64,000 nucleotides of DNA from a bacterium (GCA_030432695.1 JAUILN010000004.1:434001-498000); one strand, 5' to 3'; shown: positions 18,586-27,651, counted from the stretch's first letter. Made by a program: numbers and translations. The notes: a model not told the origin generated them from the sequence alone.

Positions 18586-20927
18586 GAGTGGGCCAGCCCC
18601 TCGGCTCCGGAGAGTCCCACGTCGGGCTCGTCGACGCCCTCCTTGCTCGGCCGGATCGGGGTGCCGTTGGCCCGGGCCCTGGCCTTGCGGAACTCCTCCA
18701 GGTCGTCGCCGCGGAGGACGGCGGCGATCTCGTCGCCCGAGAGGGTCTCGAAGCGCATCAGTCCGTCGGTGATCGCGTCGAGTTGGCCACGGTGCTCGAG
18801 CAACAGCTGGCGCGCGCGGTCGTACTGCTCGTCGCAGATCCGTCGCACCTCGTTGTTGATCATCGCCAGGATCTCCTCGGAGAGATCCTGGGCCAGCGCG
18901 AAGTCGCGGCCGAGGAAGTTCGATTCGCGCGGCGCGGTGTAGTTGATCGGCCCGACCACGTCGCTCATGCCGAGTTCGCAGACCATGATCTTGGCCAGGT
19001 TCGTCGCCTGCTCGATGTCGTTCTGCGCCCCCGCCGAGATCTCGCCGAACACGATCTCCTCGGCGATGCGCCCGCCGTAGCAGACCGCGATCATGCCGAG
19101 CAGCTTGCTGCGCCGCTGGTGGTAGTCGTCGCGCTCGGGCAGCGACATCGTCAGGCCCAGCGCCATGCCGCGCGACACGATCGTGACCTTGTGCACCGGG
19201 TCCTGGTGCGGCACCAGCGTGGCGACCAGCGCGTGGCCGGCCTCGTGGTAGGCGGTGACCTTCCTGTCCTCCTCGAGCAACGCGCGGCTGCGCTTCTCGC
19301 GGCCGAAGCGGACCCGGTCACGGGCCTCCTCGAGGTCGGCGAGGTCGACCGCGTCCTTGTTGCGCATCGCGGCGAGGATCGCACCCTCGTTGATCAATGC
19401 GGCCAGCTCGGCGCCCGAGAAGCCCGGCGTGGCCCGCGCGATCCGCGTCAGGTCGGTGTTCGGGCGGAGCTTCACCTTGCGGCTGTGGACCTTGAGGATC
19501 TCTTCGCGACCCTTCACGTCCGGCATGTCGATGGTGACCTGGCGGTCGAAGCGGCCCGGGCGCATCAGGGCGGGGTCGAGGACGTCCGGACGGTTGGTCG
19601 CCGCGATCAGGATCGTGCCCTTGTCGGTGTCGAACCCGTCCATCTCCACCAGGATGGCGTTCAGGGTCTGCTCGCGCTCGTCGTGGCCGCCGCCCATGCC
19701 GGTGCCGCGCTTGCGGCCCACGGCGTCGATCTCGTCGAGGAAGATCAGGCACGGACTGTTCTCGCGGGCCTGCTTGAACAGGTCGCGGACCCGGCTGGCG
19801 CCGACACCGACGAACATCTCCACGAAGTCCGAGCCGGAGATGCTGAAGAACGGCACCTCGGCCTCGCCGGCGATCGCCTTGGCGAGCAGCGTCTTGCCGG
19901 TGCCCGGTGCGCCGACCAACAGCACGCCGCGCGGGATGCTGCCGCCGAGCTTGGCGAACTTGGCCGGGTTCTTCAGGAACTCGATGATCTCGCGGAGCTC
20001 GCCCTTGGCCTCCTCGATGCCGGCCACGTCGTCGAAGGTGACGTTGGTGCGGTTCTCCTTGGTGTAGAGCGCGGCACGGCTACGTCCGAACGACAGCACG
20101 CCGCCCGAGCCGCCCGGCGAGCGCATCTGCCGGATCAGGAAGAACCACACGATCCCGAGCACCAGGATCCACGGAAAGATCGTGCCGAGGATGTAGTAGA
20201 GCGCGGTGTTGGGCCGCTCGATCCGCAGCGTGCCGGAGTCGAGCGACAGGGTGCGGTTCTCGAACGGCACGCCGGCAGTCGTGAGCGTCTGTCGCAGCGT
20301 CCGCAGATCGGCGTCGACACCGGCCTGCGAACCCTCGCTACGCCGCGGTTCGATGACGTAGTACTTCTCGCCGTCGCCGGCATCGGCGATCGCGGTCGCG
20401 TAGAAGTTGGCCGGCTTGCGGACCACGCCGCCCGCCGGGCCGCCGGTCTGCCCGCTGCCGGACCGATCCTCGGCGCCCGGGATCTCCGACAGGAAGAACA
20501 CCTGCTGCACGGCCAGGTTGCCCGACTTCACGTCGTCCTGGAACGCGGCGACGCCGTGGAAGTACTTCTCCCGGTCGATCCGGTTCGCGAACGGCAACAG
20601 GCGCTTGATGACCGGATCCGCGAGGACCTCGCGATCCACATTGACCTCGATCCGCCGGGCCCGGTTGTCTGCCTCCGGGTCACGGACCGTGGCCACCACC
20701 CGGCCATCCTCCCAGGCCGACGCGGTGACTCGCCCCTCGAACAGGTAGCGGTAGAAGTCGTAGACCGAGGCCTCCTGCTGCATGCCCGATCGCGAGATCA
20801 GCACGAACAGCGTGACCAGCAGGAGCATGATCAGCAGGACGCCACCGAGGCCGCGCGGCTTGCGGGTGCCGCTGCCGGCGCCGTCCTTGCCCGACTCGGG
20901 GGGAGACTGGTTCTTGTCGTTGGTCAT
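18582..20927 (-). CDS. ftsH: ATP-dependent zinc metalloprotease FtsH
   Basis: Membrane-anchored hexameric AAA+ protease that degrades membrane and short-lived proteins (in enterobacteria including LpxC). 781 residues, longer than the usual about 640. First membrane segment [16 protein letters not shown], second segment [20 protein letters not shown]; between them lies an extracytoplasmic domain of roughly 200 residues, well above the usual about 70. Then Walker A GAPGTGKT, Walker [13 protein letters not shown], the pore motif [20 protein letters not shown] region [20 protein letters not shown] and the zinc site YHEAGHAL. Overlaps folP; a 61-residue ORF just upstream overlaps its start by 4 bp. 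Confidence 0.96.
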   Translation of the reverse strand: MTNDKNQSPPESGKDGAGSGTRKPRGLGGVLLIMLLLVTLFVLISRSGMQQEASVYDFYRYLFEGRVTASAWEDGRVVATVRDPEADNRARRIEVNVDREVLADPVIKRLLPFANRIDREKYFHGVAAFQDDVKSGNLAVQQVFFLSEIPGAEDRSGSGQTGGPAGGVVRKPANFYATAIADAGDGEKYYVIEPRRSEGSQAGVDADLRTLRQTLTTAGVPFENRTLSLDSGTLRIERPNTALYYILGTIFPWILVLGIVWFFLIRQMRSPGGSGGVLSFGRSRAALYTKENRTNVTFDDVAGIEEAKGELREIIEFLKNPAKFAKLGGSIPRGVLLVGAPGTGKTLLAKAIAGEAEVPFFSISGSDFVEMFVGVGASRVRDLFKQARENSPCLIFLDEIDAVGRKRGTGMGGGHDEREQTLNAILVEMDGFDTDKGTILIAATNRPDVLDPALMRPGRFDRQVTIDMPDVKGREEILKVHSRKVKLRPNTDLTRIARATPGFSGAELAALINEGAILAAMRNKDAVDLADLEEARDRVRFGREKRSRALLEEDRKVTAYHEAGHALVATLVPHQDPVHKVTIVSRGMALGLTMSLPERDDYHQRRSKLLGMIAVCYGGRIAEEIVFGEISAGAQNDIEQATNLAKIMVCELGMSDVVGPINYTAPRESNFLGRDFALAQDLSEEILAMINNEVRRICDEQYDRARQLLLEHRGQLDAITDGLMRFETLSGDEIAAVLRGDDLEEFRKARARANGTPIRPSKEGVDEPDVGLSGAEGLAHS

Positions 20928-21109
20928 CGGCTCGGGATGCGCGGGCCGTGGGGGCCGCCCGCCGCGGGGTGGTCGGGATCTTCCGCCCGGGGGGACGGGC
21001 CGGGGCCTCCGGTTCGGGCTCCGGGCTCAGGCAGGTCGTCGGTGCGGGACGTTAGCGGTTCCCGGTCGCGAGAGTCGTCGGTCGAGCTCGGATCGAACCG
21101 GTTCTGCAT
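20924..21109 (-). CDS. Possible 61-residue Pro/Asp/Arg-rich protein between lptE and ftsH
   Basis: A short frame that begins 2 bp after the lptE stop and ends with an ATGA overlap on the ftsH start, so it fits the operon spacing exactly. Composition is Pro, Gly, Asp and Arg rich and looks disordered (DRDREPL, PEPGARTGGPGPSPRAEDPD). I recognise no family and see no strong ribosome binding site. It could be a real small protein, a translational coupler, or a chance frame in G+C-rich DNA. Confidence 0.35.
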   Translation of the reverse strand: MQNRFDPSSTDDSRDREPLTSRTDDLPEPGARTGGPGPSPRAEDPDHPAAGGPHGPRIPSR

Positions 21110-21111
21110 CG

Positions 21112-21648
21112 TCAGAACGGATCCTCCAGCGCAAGCGCGATCTTCCGTGCCAGGTCGAACGAGGCCTCGGCGAGGGCCGAATTCTCGGTCTCGCCCACGG
21201 CGATCCGGTATTCGGCCCGGTCGAGCACCCCGGTCTCGTACAGGGTCTGCCCGGTGCGGGCGTCAAGGAGTCGGGCACGGACGGCGAATTCCAAGGCCCC
21301 TTCCCGGACCGGCAGGCGGGTCCGGCCTGGACCGAGGCCGCCGCCGACCATCGAGCGGTTGGTCACGTCGGCGAGATCGATGGCCAGGACCCGGTCGGCC
21401 TGGCCGGGGCTGGTGATCCGGAAGTTGGTGTGGATCGGCAGCTCCTCCTGCAGCGCCCGGGTCAGGGGGATCTCGAACCGCTGGCGCAGGGTGTCGTTGC
21501 CGACCACCTGCAGGCTCACGGTGCGCCTGGAAGGGCCGAAGTCCTGGTAGCCCACGGAGTAGCCGCAGCCGGCGAGCAGGAGCGCGGCAAGAGTGCGGCC
21601 GACGACGGCGCTGCCCCGGCATCCGGCCTGGTCCGGCTTCGAACTCAT
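21112..21648 (-). CDS. lptE: LptE-like lipoprotein of the LPS-assembly apparatus
   Basis: 178-residue outer-membrane lipoprotein expected to plug and stabilise LptD for LPS insertion. Signal peptide with lipobox LLLAGC, followed at once by the family hallmark GYSVGYQDF and then a compact alpha/beta core containing TRALQEEL and the VTNRSMVGGGLGPGRTR segment; it ends EASFDLARKIALALE, as typical LptE proteins do. The start overlaps the preceding BamD-like gene by 4 bp. Called from lipobox, GYxxG motif and size; sequence conservation in this family is low. Confidence 0.78.
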   Translation of the reverse strand: MSSKPDQAGCRGSAVVGRTLAALLLAGCGYSVGYQDFGPSRRTVSLQVVGNDTLRQRFEIPLTRALQEELPIHTNFRITSPGQADRVLAIDLADVTNRSMVGGGLGPGRTRLPVREGALEFAVRARLLDARTGQTLYETGVLDRAEYRIAVGETENSALAEASFDLARKIALALEDPF

Positions 21649-22604
21649 CGGGTGCCCCAGCCTCCGAAGTTGCCGCCGCCGGTGATCTCGCCGTCGATCG
21701 CCCGGATCCGTGCCTCGGCTGCGGCGATTCCGTCGCGTTCGGGGAACTCCGCGACCAGCAGCTCGAGGTGGAACCGTTCGCCGATCGGATTGCCGACCGT
21801 CCGGTAGAACGCCGCATCGAGCTGGTGACGGACCGCGATCCAGTCGGTCACCGTGGCCAGCGCCTCGGTCGCCGCGGCGCGGAACTCGGGGCGCTCGGGA
21901 TCGGTGGCGAGGTAGTCGGCGAGTTCGTTGCGTGCTCGGCGCATCGCGTCGAGGTCGTAGGCCGGGCCGAGCACGTCCTGGAAGGTCGTCATGGCGATCC
22001 GGAACCGGGCCAGCGGCAGCCACTCGGAGTTCGGATGATCCTGGACCAGCTGCACGAAGCGGCGCCGGGCGGGCAGCCACTGGCCTTCCTCGATCAGCGA
22101 CTCGCCGAGCAGGCGTAGCGCATCGGCCGCGAACGGCGAGCTGGGATACCGCTCGACGAACTCCTGCAGCACGATCTCACCGTCGTCGTGGTCGCTGGTG
22201 AAGAACAGGAACCCACCGTCGCTCTGCAGCAGCCACGCGCCGATCTCGTAGTGCAGCTGCTCGACCTCGGGACCGTAGTCGCTGAAGCGGTGCACCTCGA
22301 CGAAGTCGCGGATCACCCGGAACCCGCTCCAGGCCGAACCGGTGCGGAACAGCGCCGAGGCCCAGAGCAGGTCGTAATACTCGAGTTCGGAGCCGAGGAG
22401 ATAGTCCTCGTCGATCGAGCCGATGACGTGATACGCGTCGTCGGGCCGGTCGGCGTCGAGCAGTGAGCGGCCGAGATCGAGGGCCGCGGCCGGGTCCTCG
22501 GGGATCGCGGGTCGCCCGGCGGTCGAGCACCCGGTGTTCGCCAGCGCGAGCAGGGCGAACAGCAGGACGAAGGCGAATGCCGGGATCGGCCCGAGGCGCC
22601 GCAT
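21645..22604 (-). CDS. BamD/YfiO-like TPR lipoprotein
   Basis: 319-residue predicted lipoprotein (signal FAFVLLFALLALANTGC, lipobox ANTGC) whose mature part is built of TPR-like helix pairs: EIVLQEFVERYPSSPFAADALRL and ARRRFVQLVQDHPNSEWLPLARFR are typical BamD-type tripeptide-repeat signatures with the YP.S..A spacing. Likely part of outer-membrane protein assembly, or a related envelope scaffold. The ATG at 22604 has GGAGGA 9 bp upstream on the minus strand. First gene of the operon running to tsaB; its promoter should lie in the 241 bp shared with the divergent gene at 22846. Confidence 0.72.
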   Translation of the reverse strand: MRRLGPIPAFAFVLLFALLALANTGCSTAGRPAIPEDPAAALDLGRSLLDADRPDDAYHVIGSIDEDYLLGSELEYYDLLWASALFRTGSAWSGFRVIRDFVEVHRFSDYGPEVEQLHYEIGAWLLQSDGGFLFFTSDHDDGEIVLQEFVERYPSSPFAADALRLLGESLIEEGQWLPARRRFVQLVQDHPNSEWLPLARFRIAMTTFQDVLGPAYDLDAMRRARNELADYLATDPERPEFRAAATEALATVTDWIAVRHQLDAAFYRTVGNPIGERFHLELLVAEFPERDGIAAAEARIRAIDGEITGGGNFGGWGTR

Positions 22605-22845
22605 CGGAGTGGTTCCTCCAGAGGTCTTCCGAGCCTGCCGGAGGCATCCTGCGACCGGGCGGCGGTCCTGCCTGTGGGCGGCCTGCATGCTCCGGCGATG
22701 CTATCGCGCGGTGTCGATCCGGTCACCAAGCGACCCGCTTCGAAGGCGACCGCGCATCGCGACGGCCGCATCGAGGGGCGATGGCGGTCGCGGTGTCCGC
22801 GCCCGCGAATCTGGCCCCGACCCGGGCCCCGAGCGCTTCGTTGGC

Positions 22846-24633
22846 ATGCACCTCCTCGTCCGGACGCTGCCGGTCCTCCTGGTGTCGGTTTCGGGTCTGC
22901 TCGCCCAGGCCCCGACCGGGGCCAGTCTCCTCTCCGACCTCGCGCTCACCGCCGACGGTTCGACGCTCTACCTCGCGGATCCCGGCCGGGGATTGATCCT
23001 GCGCGCGGCAGTCGCGGCAGGCGGTCACGTCGGGCCGTTCGAGGTCGTCCTCGAGGTCGGTTCGCGCAGCCAGGTCGTCTGGCCGGGGCGCATCGCGCTC
23101 GACGCCGAAGGGCAGACGCTGTTCGTCTCCGATCCGCGCTCCCACCGCGTCGGTCGGCTCGACCTGCAGACGGGTGCGTGGACCACGCTGGCCGGCACCG
23201 GTCGACCGGGTCCGGCGAGCGACGGACTCGCGGTCGAATCGGCGCTGTCACACCCGGGTGGGATGGCGTGCTGCGATGCTCGCCGACTGCTGGTCGCGGA
23301 TACCGGCAATCGCGAGGTGCGGATCATCGACCTGGTCGACGGCACGATCTCCACGATCGCCGGTGGTCCCGGAGTTCGCATGCTGCCATTGGACGTCGCG
23401 GTCGGCGACGGCGGTCAGGTGTTCGTCCTCGACGGCACCGGCTTCCGGGTCATGTTGCGCACGCCAGGCGACGACGACGAATGGGCGGAGGTCGAGGGCA
23501 GCGGGTGCGATCGGGCTGCGGCGCGTCAGGCGTTCGCACTCGACCACGAACGCCTGCTGCTCGCCGAGGGACCGTACGGAGGCTACGCAGAGCTGCCGAT
23601 CCGCGGCGGCGCGCCGCAGCACCGCCATCGTGCGGACGAGGCAGGCTGGTGCTCGGCAGTCGCGGCGGCCCCGGACGGTGCGGTCTGGTTCGTCGACGCG
23701 GCCCGCGGCAGCGTGCTGCGGACCGACGGGGATCGGCTGGACGTGGTCGCCACGATGCCGCGGCCCTCCAGCCAGCCCGAACTGCGGACCCTGAGGCACG
23801 AGCCCGATCCCTCGATCGTGACCGACGCCGAGGTCCGGGCGGCGATCACCGCGGTCGGTCGGCCGTGGTGGGTGCGGGACGACCGCAGCGGCGTCGAGTT
23901 CGTGCTGGTGCCGCCGGGTCGGTTCGCGATGGGCATCCCGGCAGCGCACGACGCGCGCGGTGACGCGTCTCCGCCTCGCGAGGTGCGCGTCGAGCGGGCT
24001 CTCTACGTCGGTCGGACCGAGATCACCAACGACCAGTACCGCCAGCTCGATCCACTGCACGCCACGTTGCTGTCGCCGCACCACCGGCCGTCGCCGGATG
24101 GCCTGGCGCTCGAGTCGCTCGACGCCGGTCGCCAACCGGCCGCCGGCCTGTGTTGGTTCGATGCCCACGACTACGTCCGGCGCTTCGGCTATCGATTGCC
24201 GACCGAGGTCGAGTGGGAGTATGCGGCTCGCGGTGGCAGCGCTGCGCTCTACCCCTGGGGTGACGAACTCGCCGACGGCCTGGCACATGCGAACCTCGCC
24301 GGCGCGGGGTTGACCGCCTGGATCGATCGTGAGATCCAGACCGTGCCGTACGACGATGGCTTCCTGCTCGCCGCGCCGGTCGGCAGCTTCGCTCCCAACG
24401 GCTTCGGCCTGCACGACTGCATCGGCAACGTGTGGGAGTGGTGCGGTGACTGGTATCGCGACGGCTCGCGCGAAGCGGGCGGCGGCCCCGAGCCGAGCCG
24501 CCGCGTGCTCCGCGGCAGCTCCTGGCAGAACCCCTTCGTCGGCGCACCGCTCGCCGGGTTCCGCGGCCAGACCCGCCCCGATGCCCACCACGTCCTGGCG
24601 CGCGGCTTCCGTGTGGTCCTCGAGCTCCCCTGA
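22846..24633 (+). CDS. Secreted NHL-repeat plus formylglycine-generating-enzyme-like protein
   Basis: 595-residue exported protein with signal peptide (LVRTLPVLLVSVSGLLAQ). The N-terminal half (about 30-330) is an NHL/six-bladed-propeller-like region with repeats such as LTADGSTLYLADPG, DAEGQTLFVSDPRSHRVGRLD and LLVADTGNREVRIID. The C-terminal part (about 350-595) is an FGE/SUMF1-type domain: FVLVPPGRFAMG, VGRTEITNDQY, RLPTEVEWEYAARGG, YPWGDE, GNVWEWCGDWY, RRVLRGSSW and RGFRVVLE. This fold in planctomycetes often serves as a binding domain rather than a sulfatase activator; I do not see the paired catalytic Cys of true FGE near the end. It precedes a sigma factor and a Ser/Thr kinase on the same strand. 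Confidence 0.8.
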   Translation: MHLLVRTLPVLLVSVSGLLAQAPTGASLLSDLALTADGSTLYLADPGRGLILRAAVAAGGHVGPFEVVLEVGSRSQVVWPGRIALDAEGQTLFVSDPRSHRVGRLDLQTGAWTTLAGTGRPGPASDGLAVESALSHPGGMACCDARRLLVADTGNREVRIIDLVDGTISTIAGGPGVRMLPLDVAVGDGGQVFVLDGTGFRVMLRTPGDDDEWAEVEGSGCDRAAARQAFALDHERLLLAEGPYGGYAELPIRGGAPQHRHRADEAGWCSAVAAAPDGAVWFVDAARGSVLRTDGDRLDVVATMPRPSSQPELRTLRHEPDPSIVTDAEVRAAITAVGRPWWVRDDRSGVEFVLVPPGRFAMGIPAAHDARGDASPPREVRVERALYVGRTEITNDQYRQLDPLHATLLSPHHRPSPDGLALESLDAGRQPAAGLCWFDAHDYVRRFGYRLPTEVEWEYAARGGSAALYPWGDELADGLAHANLAGAGLTAWIDREIQTVPYDDGFLLAAPVGSFAPNGFGLHDCIGNVWEWCGDWYRDGSREAGGGPEPSRRVLRGSSWQNPFVGAPLAGFRGQTRPDAHHVLARGFRVVLELP

Positions 24634-24656
24634 CCCGGCTCGCTATGTTCTGCCGC

Positions 24657-25178
24657 ATGAACGCCCGCGCTGCGGAAGAGCACGCCGAACTGCGCCGGAT
24701 CGCCGTGCGGCTGATGGCCGCCGAACATCCCGGGCACACGCTCCGCCCGACCGCGCTCGCCCACGAGGCGTGGCTCAAGTTGCAGCGCGAGGGCGGGATC
24801 GACAGGACCGACCGTGACTCCCTGCTGGCGATCGCCGCGTGGGCGATGCGGCGCATCCTGATCGACCATGCCCGCCGCCGACGCGTGCGGGCCGCGCGCC
24901 GCACCACACTGACCGGCAAGGCGGTGGTCGCCGCAGTCCCGGAAACCGACGTGGGGAACGACGACGAGTCGTTGGTCCAGCTCGACGCATCGCTGCGTGG
25001 GCTGGCCGCCCACGACGGCGAACTCGCGCACCTGGTGGAGCTGCGCTTCTTCGCCGGAGCCACGGTCGAGGAGACCGCCCGGGTGCTCGGCATCTCGGCG
25101 CGCACGGTGAAGCGGCGCTGGGCGTTCGCCCGTGCCTGGTTGCAGAACGACATGCGGACGCGGGGAGCGGGGCGATGA
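24657..25178 (+). CDS. ECF-type RNA polymerase sigma factor (TIGR02999-like)
   Basis: 173-residue sigma factor of the type abundant in planctomycetes and acidobacteria. Region 2: ELRRIAVRLMAAEHPGHTLRPTALAHEAWLKL, with WAMRRILIDHARRRRVRAA; region 4: LVELRFFAGATVEETARVLG followed by the recognition helix SARTVKRRWAFARAWL. The N-terminus is about 20 residues shorter than usual. I use the ATG at 24657; an ATG four codons earlier is possible, but TATGTT at 24644-24649 sits where a -10 box would give a leaderless message starting at 24657. It overlaps the kinase gene by 4 bp, so the pair is co-expressed. Confidence 0.85.
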   Translation: MNARAAEEHAELRRIAVRLMAAEHPGHTLRPTALAHEAWLKLQREGGIDRTDRDSLLAIAAWAMRRILIDHARRRRVRAARRTTLTGKAVVAAVPETDVGNDDESLVQLDASLRGLAAHDGELAHLVELRFFAGATVEETARVLGISARTVKRRWAFARAWLQNDMRTRGAGR

Positions 25179-26620
25179 CCGTGCCGGGCGGAGCTTCGGT
25201 GGAAGAACTGTTCGTCGAGTGCATCGAGTGCGAGCACGTCGAGCGGTCGGCGCGGCTCGCGGCGATCAAGGACCCGGCGCGGCGTCGCCGGGTGGAGGAA
25301 CTGCTGCGCGCGCACGACGAACGCGGCGGCGTGCTCGATCGGCCCGAGGCGGTCTCGCAGCGTCTCCGCGCGCTGGCCGTCGGCGACGCCGATGATCACG
25401 AGGACCTGTCGGGTCTCGTCGCCGGGCGGTATCGCTTCGAGCGGCGGCTGTCCGGTGGCGGGATGGGCAGCGTGTATCTCGCGACCGCCCGCCACGCGGG
25501 GGGCGTCGAGCGCAGCGTCGCGATCAAAGTGCTCCAGGCCCGGCTCGTCGATTCGGAGCAGTTTCTGGAGCGCTTCCGCCACGAGCAGCGCGTTCTGGCC
25601 GGCCTGCACCACGACCACATCGTCGCCTTCCTCGACGCCGACCGGCTGCCCGACGGCCGCCCGTTCCTGGTCATGGAACACGTGGAAGGCGAGTCGATCG
25701 TGGCCGCCTGCGCGGCGTTCGATCGGCACGCCCGCGTCCGGCTCTTCGGCGCGGTGCTGAGCGCCGTCGACCACGCGCACGCGCGCGGCGTGGTCCATGC
25801 CGACCTCAAGCCCGAGAACGTCCTGGTGACCACGCAGGGCAACGTCCGCCTGGTGGACTTCGGCCTCGCCACCCTGGTCGACGGCGAGGGTGCTGGCGAG
25901 GCCTGTCTGGCGTGGACGCCGAGCCATGCCAGCCCCGAGCAGATCGCGGGGGAGCCGGCGACGACCCGCAGCGACGTGTTCTCCCTGGGCCGTCTCCTCT
26001 TCGACTGCGCCTCGGCCGGGGGCCTCGCGGTCGGCACCGAGCTGACCGCGATCGCGGCCCGTGCCACCCGCGCCGAGCCGGCCCGGCGCTACGCCTCGGT
26101 CGCCGAGTTCGCGGCCGACCTGCGCCGCTTCGAGGCTGGGCGACCGGTCACGGCGATGGGGGACCGCTGGGGTTACCGCGTCCGCTGTCTCGCCAGACGC
26201 CACCCGCTGCGCCTGGCCCTGGCGCTGTTGATCGCCCTCGGACTCGGGACCGGAGTCCTCGGTCTCGAACTCGGTCGGCGCGCCGCGCGGGACGAGGCGT
26301 CGCGCGGCTGGGGTGCGCACACCCAGGCGAAGGTCGCCGGCGGGGTGCTCGAGGACTGGCTCCTGTCGCTGGCGGCTCTGGATCCCGCGGGTGCCGGAGC
26401 CGCGGCGCGGTCGATCGAGGCGCGGATCGAGGCGGGCGAGTTCGCGACGCGGCCGGAGACCGAAGGCCTGGTGCGGCTCGCGCTGGCGCGGTTCTTCGTC
26501 GAGGTGGCGGAGCGGCCGGAGCGCGCGCGAGTCCACCTCGAGCGGGTGCGACAGCTCGCATCGGCGGGCGGAGTCGGGGCCGCGGAACTCCGGCGGGTCG
26601 AGGCACTCGAGGCGCGCTAG
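25175..26620 (+). CDS. Transmembrane Ser/Thr protein kinase (PknB-like), atypical HAD catalytic loop
   Basis: 481 residues. A helical N-terminus (1-80) precedes the kinase domain (about 85-325): glycine loop LSGGGMGSVYL (92-102), VAIK Lys (118), catalytic loop VVHADLKPEN (207-215), DFG at 228-230 and ASPEQ for APE. The catalytic HRD is HAD, that is, the Arg that anchors the activation loop is Ala, so it may be RD-independent. One membrane segment follows (LRLALALLIALGLGTGVLGL, about 346-366), then about 110 outer-face residues, partly helical. Co-translated with the sigma factor by an ATGA overlap: a signal-transduction pair. Stops exactly where repeat copy B begins. Confidence 0.88.
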   Translation: MTVPGGASVEELFVECIECEHVERSARLAAIKDPARRRRVEELLRAHDERGGVLDRPEAVSQRLRALAVGDADDHEDLSGLVAGRYRFERRLSGGGMGSVYLATARHAGGVERSVAIKVLQARLVDSEQFLERFRHEQRVLAGLHHDHIVAFLDADRLPDGRPFLVMEHVEGESIVAACAAFDRHARVRLFGAVLSAVDHAHARGVVHADLKPENVLVTTQGNVRLVDFGLATLVDGEGAGEACLAWTPSHASPEQIAGEPATTRSDVFSLGRLLFDCASAGGLAVGTELTAIAARATRAEPARRYASVAEFAADLRRFEAGRPVTAMGDRWGYRVRCLARRHPLRLALALLIALGLGTGVLGLELGRRAARDEASRGWGAHTQAKVAGGVLEDWLLSLAALDPAGAGAAARSIEARIEAGEFATRPETEGLVRLALARFFVEVAERPERARVHLERVRQLASAGGVGAAELRRVEALEAR

Positions 26621-26812
26621 GAGGCAGGGTCACGGGACACCTTCCGATCCAGTGCGTGCCAAGACTCCAGGAACACGAGTGCCCGGGACGATGCCGTGAA
26701 ACGCAGCCGAATCGGTGGATTCGGCGAGCCTGCGCTCCGAGGAGCACTGTGCGGCGAGGTCCTGGGTGCGAGGGCGCGTGCTGGGCGGAATGGTCTCCCG
26801 CGACCCTGCCTC
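26621..26812. repeat. Terminal-inverted-repeat element, copy B (longest)
   Basis: 192-bp element beginning at the base after the kinase stop codon. Ends are 21-bp inverted repeats with two mismatches: GAGGCAGGGTCACGGGACACC at 26621-26641 and, on the other strand, the same sequence with G for A and G for C at 26812-26792. Sub-terminal blocks match copy A (8369-8453) in both halves; the centre (about 26675-26755) is extra sequence, itself containing shorter inverted repeats such as CCGAATCGGTGGATTCGG. It has no ORF of note and looks like a non-autonomous mobile element or REP-type repeat. Confidence 0.75.
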
Positions 26813-26895
26813 TCGCGGTCGACGAGTTCCGGCCCGAGATCGTGTGATCCGGGTCACGCGCTCGGCTGGTCCGCGCAGCGGCCCCGGAGACACGA

Positions 26896-26932
26896 AGTGA
26901 GCCTGTAGGATCGATTTGGTTACAGGCTCACT
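26896..26932 (-). terminator. Perfect 12-bp inverted repeat at the end of recO
   Basis: AGTGAGCCTGTA (26896-26907) and TACAGGCTCACT (26921-26932) form a perfect stem with a 13-base loop. The right arm contains the recO stop codon, so the recO message would end in this hairpin. No U-tract is evident; it may be a Rho-independent-like or processing hairpin. Confidence 0.55.
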
Positions 26933-27651
26933 GCGAGGCTGGTCAGGCACAGCGGCCGCAGCGGCAGGCGGTGTTCCAGTGCGGTGCCGAGCCAGTTGCC
27001 GAGCAGCGCCAGCACCTCGCCGTGCTGCGGCCCGGGTCTGAGGCGCGGCCAGTCGCGGCCGGCGGTCGTGTCGAGCGTGCCGAGCCAGCGCAGGGCATCC
27101 GGGTGGACCCGCCGACTCCGCTCGGGGCGGTGCTGCTCGCAGCCGAGGCCGCCTTCGCTCGGCCCGGCCCAGAGTGGGCCCTGATCGATGGTGGCACCGC
27201 AGCTCGCGCAGTGCTCTGCACCGGCGAACGAGCCGAGATGGCGAAGCAGGCGGAGTTCGACCCCAGCCACCACCACGCCGAGCGACTCCAGCGGTGCGCG
27301 TTCGACCAGCGTGATCATGCCGAGCGTCAGGTCGAACAGCTCGGGGTCGGGGTGGTCGGCGAGCCAGGCGTGGTCGAGGGTCTGGCAAAGATGTGCGGCG
27401 GTCTCGAAGCGCGGTGAACGACGGAGCGCGCGCGGTTCGTGCACGAGCGCGGCCTTGCCCAGGAGCGGCATGCCGCGGCCGGCGAAGGTCACGTCGACGC
27501 GGTTCAGGAAGTCGATCCGGCCCAGCAGCACACTGCCCGGTCGGTGCGCCCCCTTGGCGAGGGCGACCACCCGGCCCCGTTCGCGGGTCAGCAGCGTGAC
27601 CAGCCGACTGCTCTCGCGGACGTCGCTGCGCTTCCAGACCAGGGCGAGCAT
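26920..27651 (-). CDS. recO: DNA repair protein RecO
   Basis: Recombination mediator that loads RecA with RecR and RecF. 243 residues. The N-terminal OB fold starts ALVWKRSDVRESSRLVTLLTRERGRVVALAKGAHRP (read in pieces: the ESSRLVTLLT and KGA.RP positions are typical), and the central zinc finger is seen as CASCGATIDQGP with a later CEQH. The C-terminal helical part is weakly conserved as usual. ATG start at 27651. A CorC-type gene lies 43 bp upstream in the same direction and may share its transcript. Confidence 0.85.
   Translation of the reverse strand: MLALVWKRSDVRESSRLVTLLTRERGRVVALAKGAHRPGSVLLGRIDFLNRVDVTFAGRGMPLLGKAALVHEPRALRRSPRFETAAHLCQTLDHAWLADHPDPELFDLTLGMITLVERAPLESLGVVVAGVELRLLRHLGSFAGAEHCASCGATIDQGPLWAGPSEGGLGCEQHRPERSRRVHPDALRWLGTLDTTAGRDWPRLRPGPQHGEVLALLGNWLGTALEHRLPLRPLCLTSLAVSL

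Noticed and set aside
18588..21416. 942-residue + strand frame opposite ftsH
   Set aside because: The real ftsH, with all AAA and protease motifs, occupies the minus strand; this frame has a Glu/Val/Arg/Asp/Gln-rich shadow composition and no motif.
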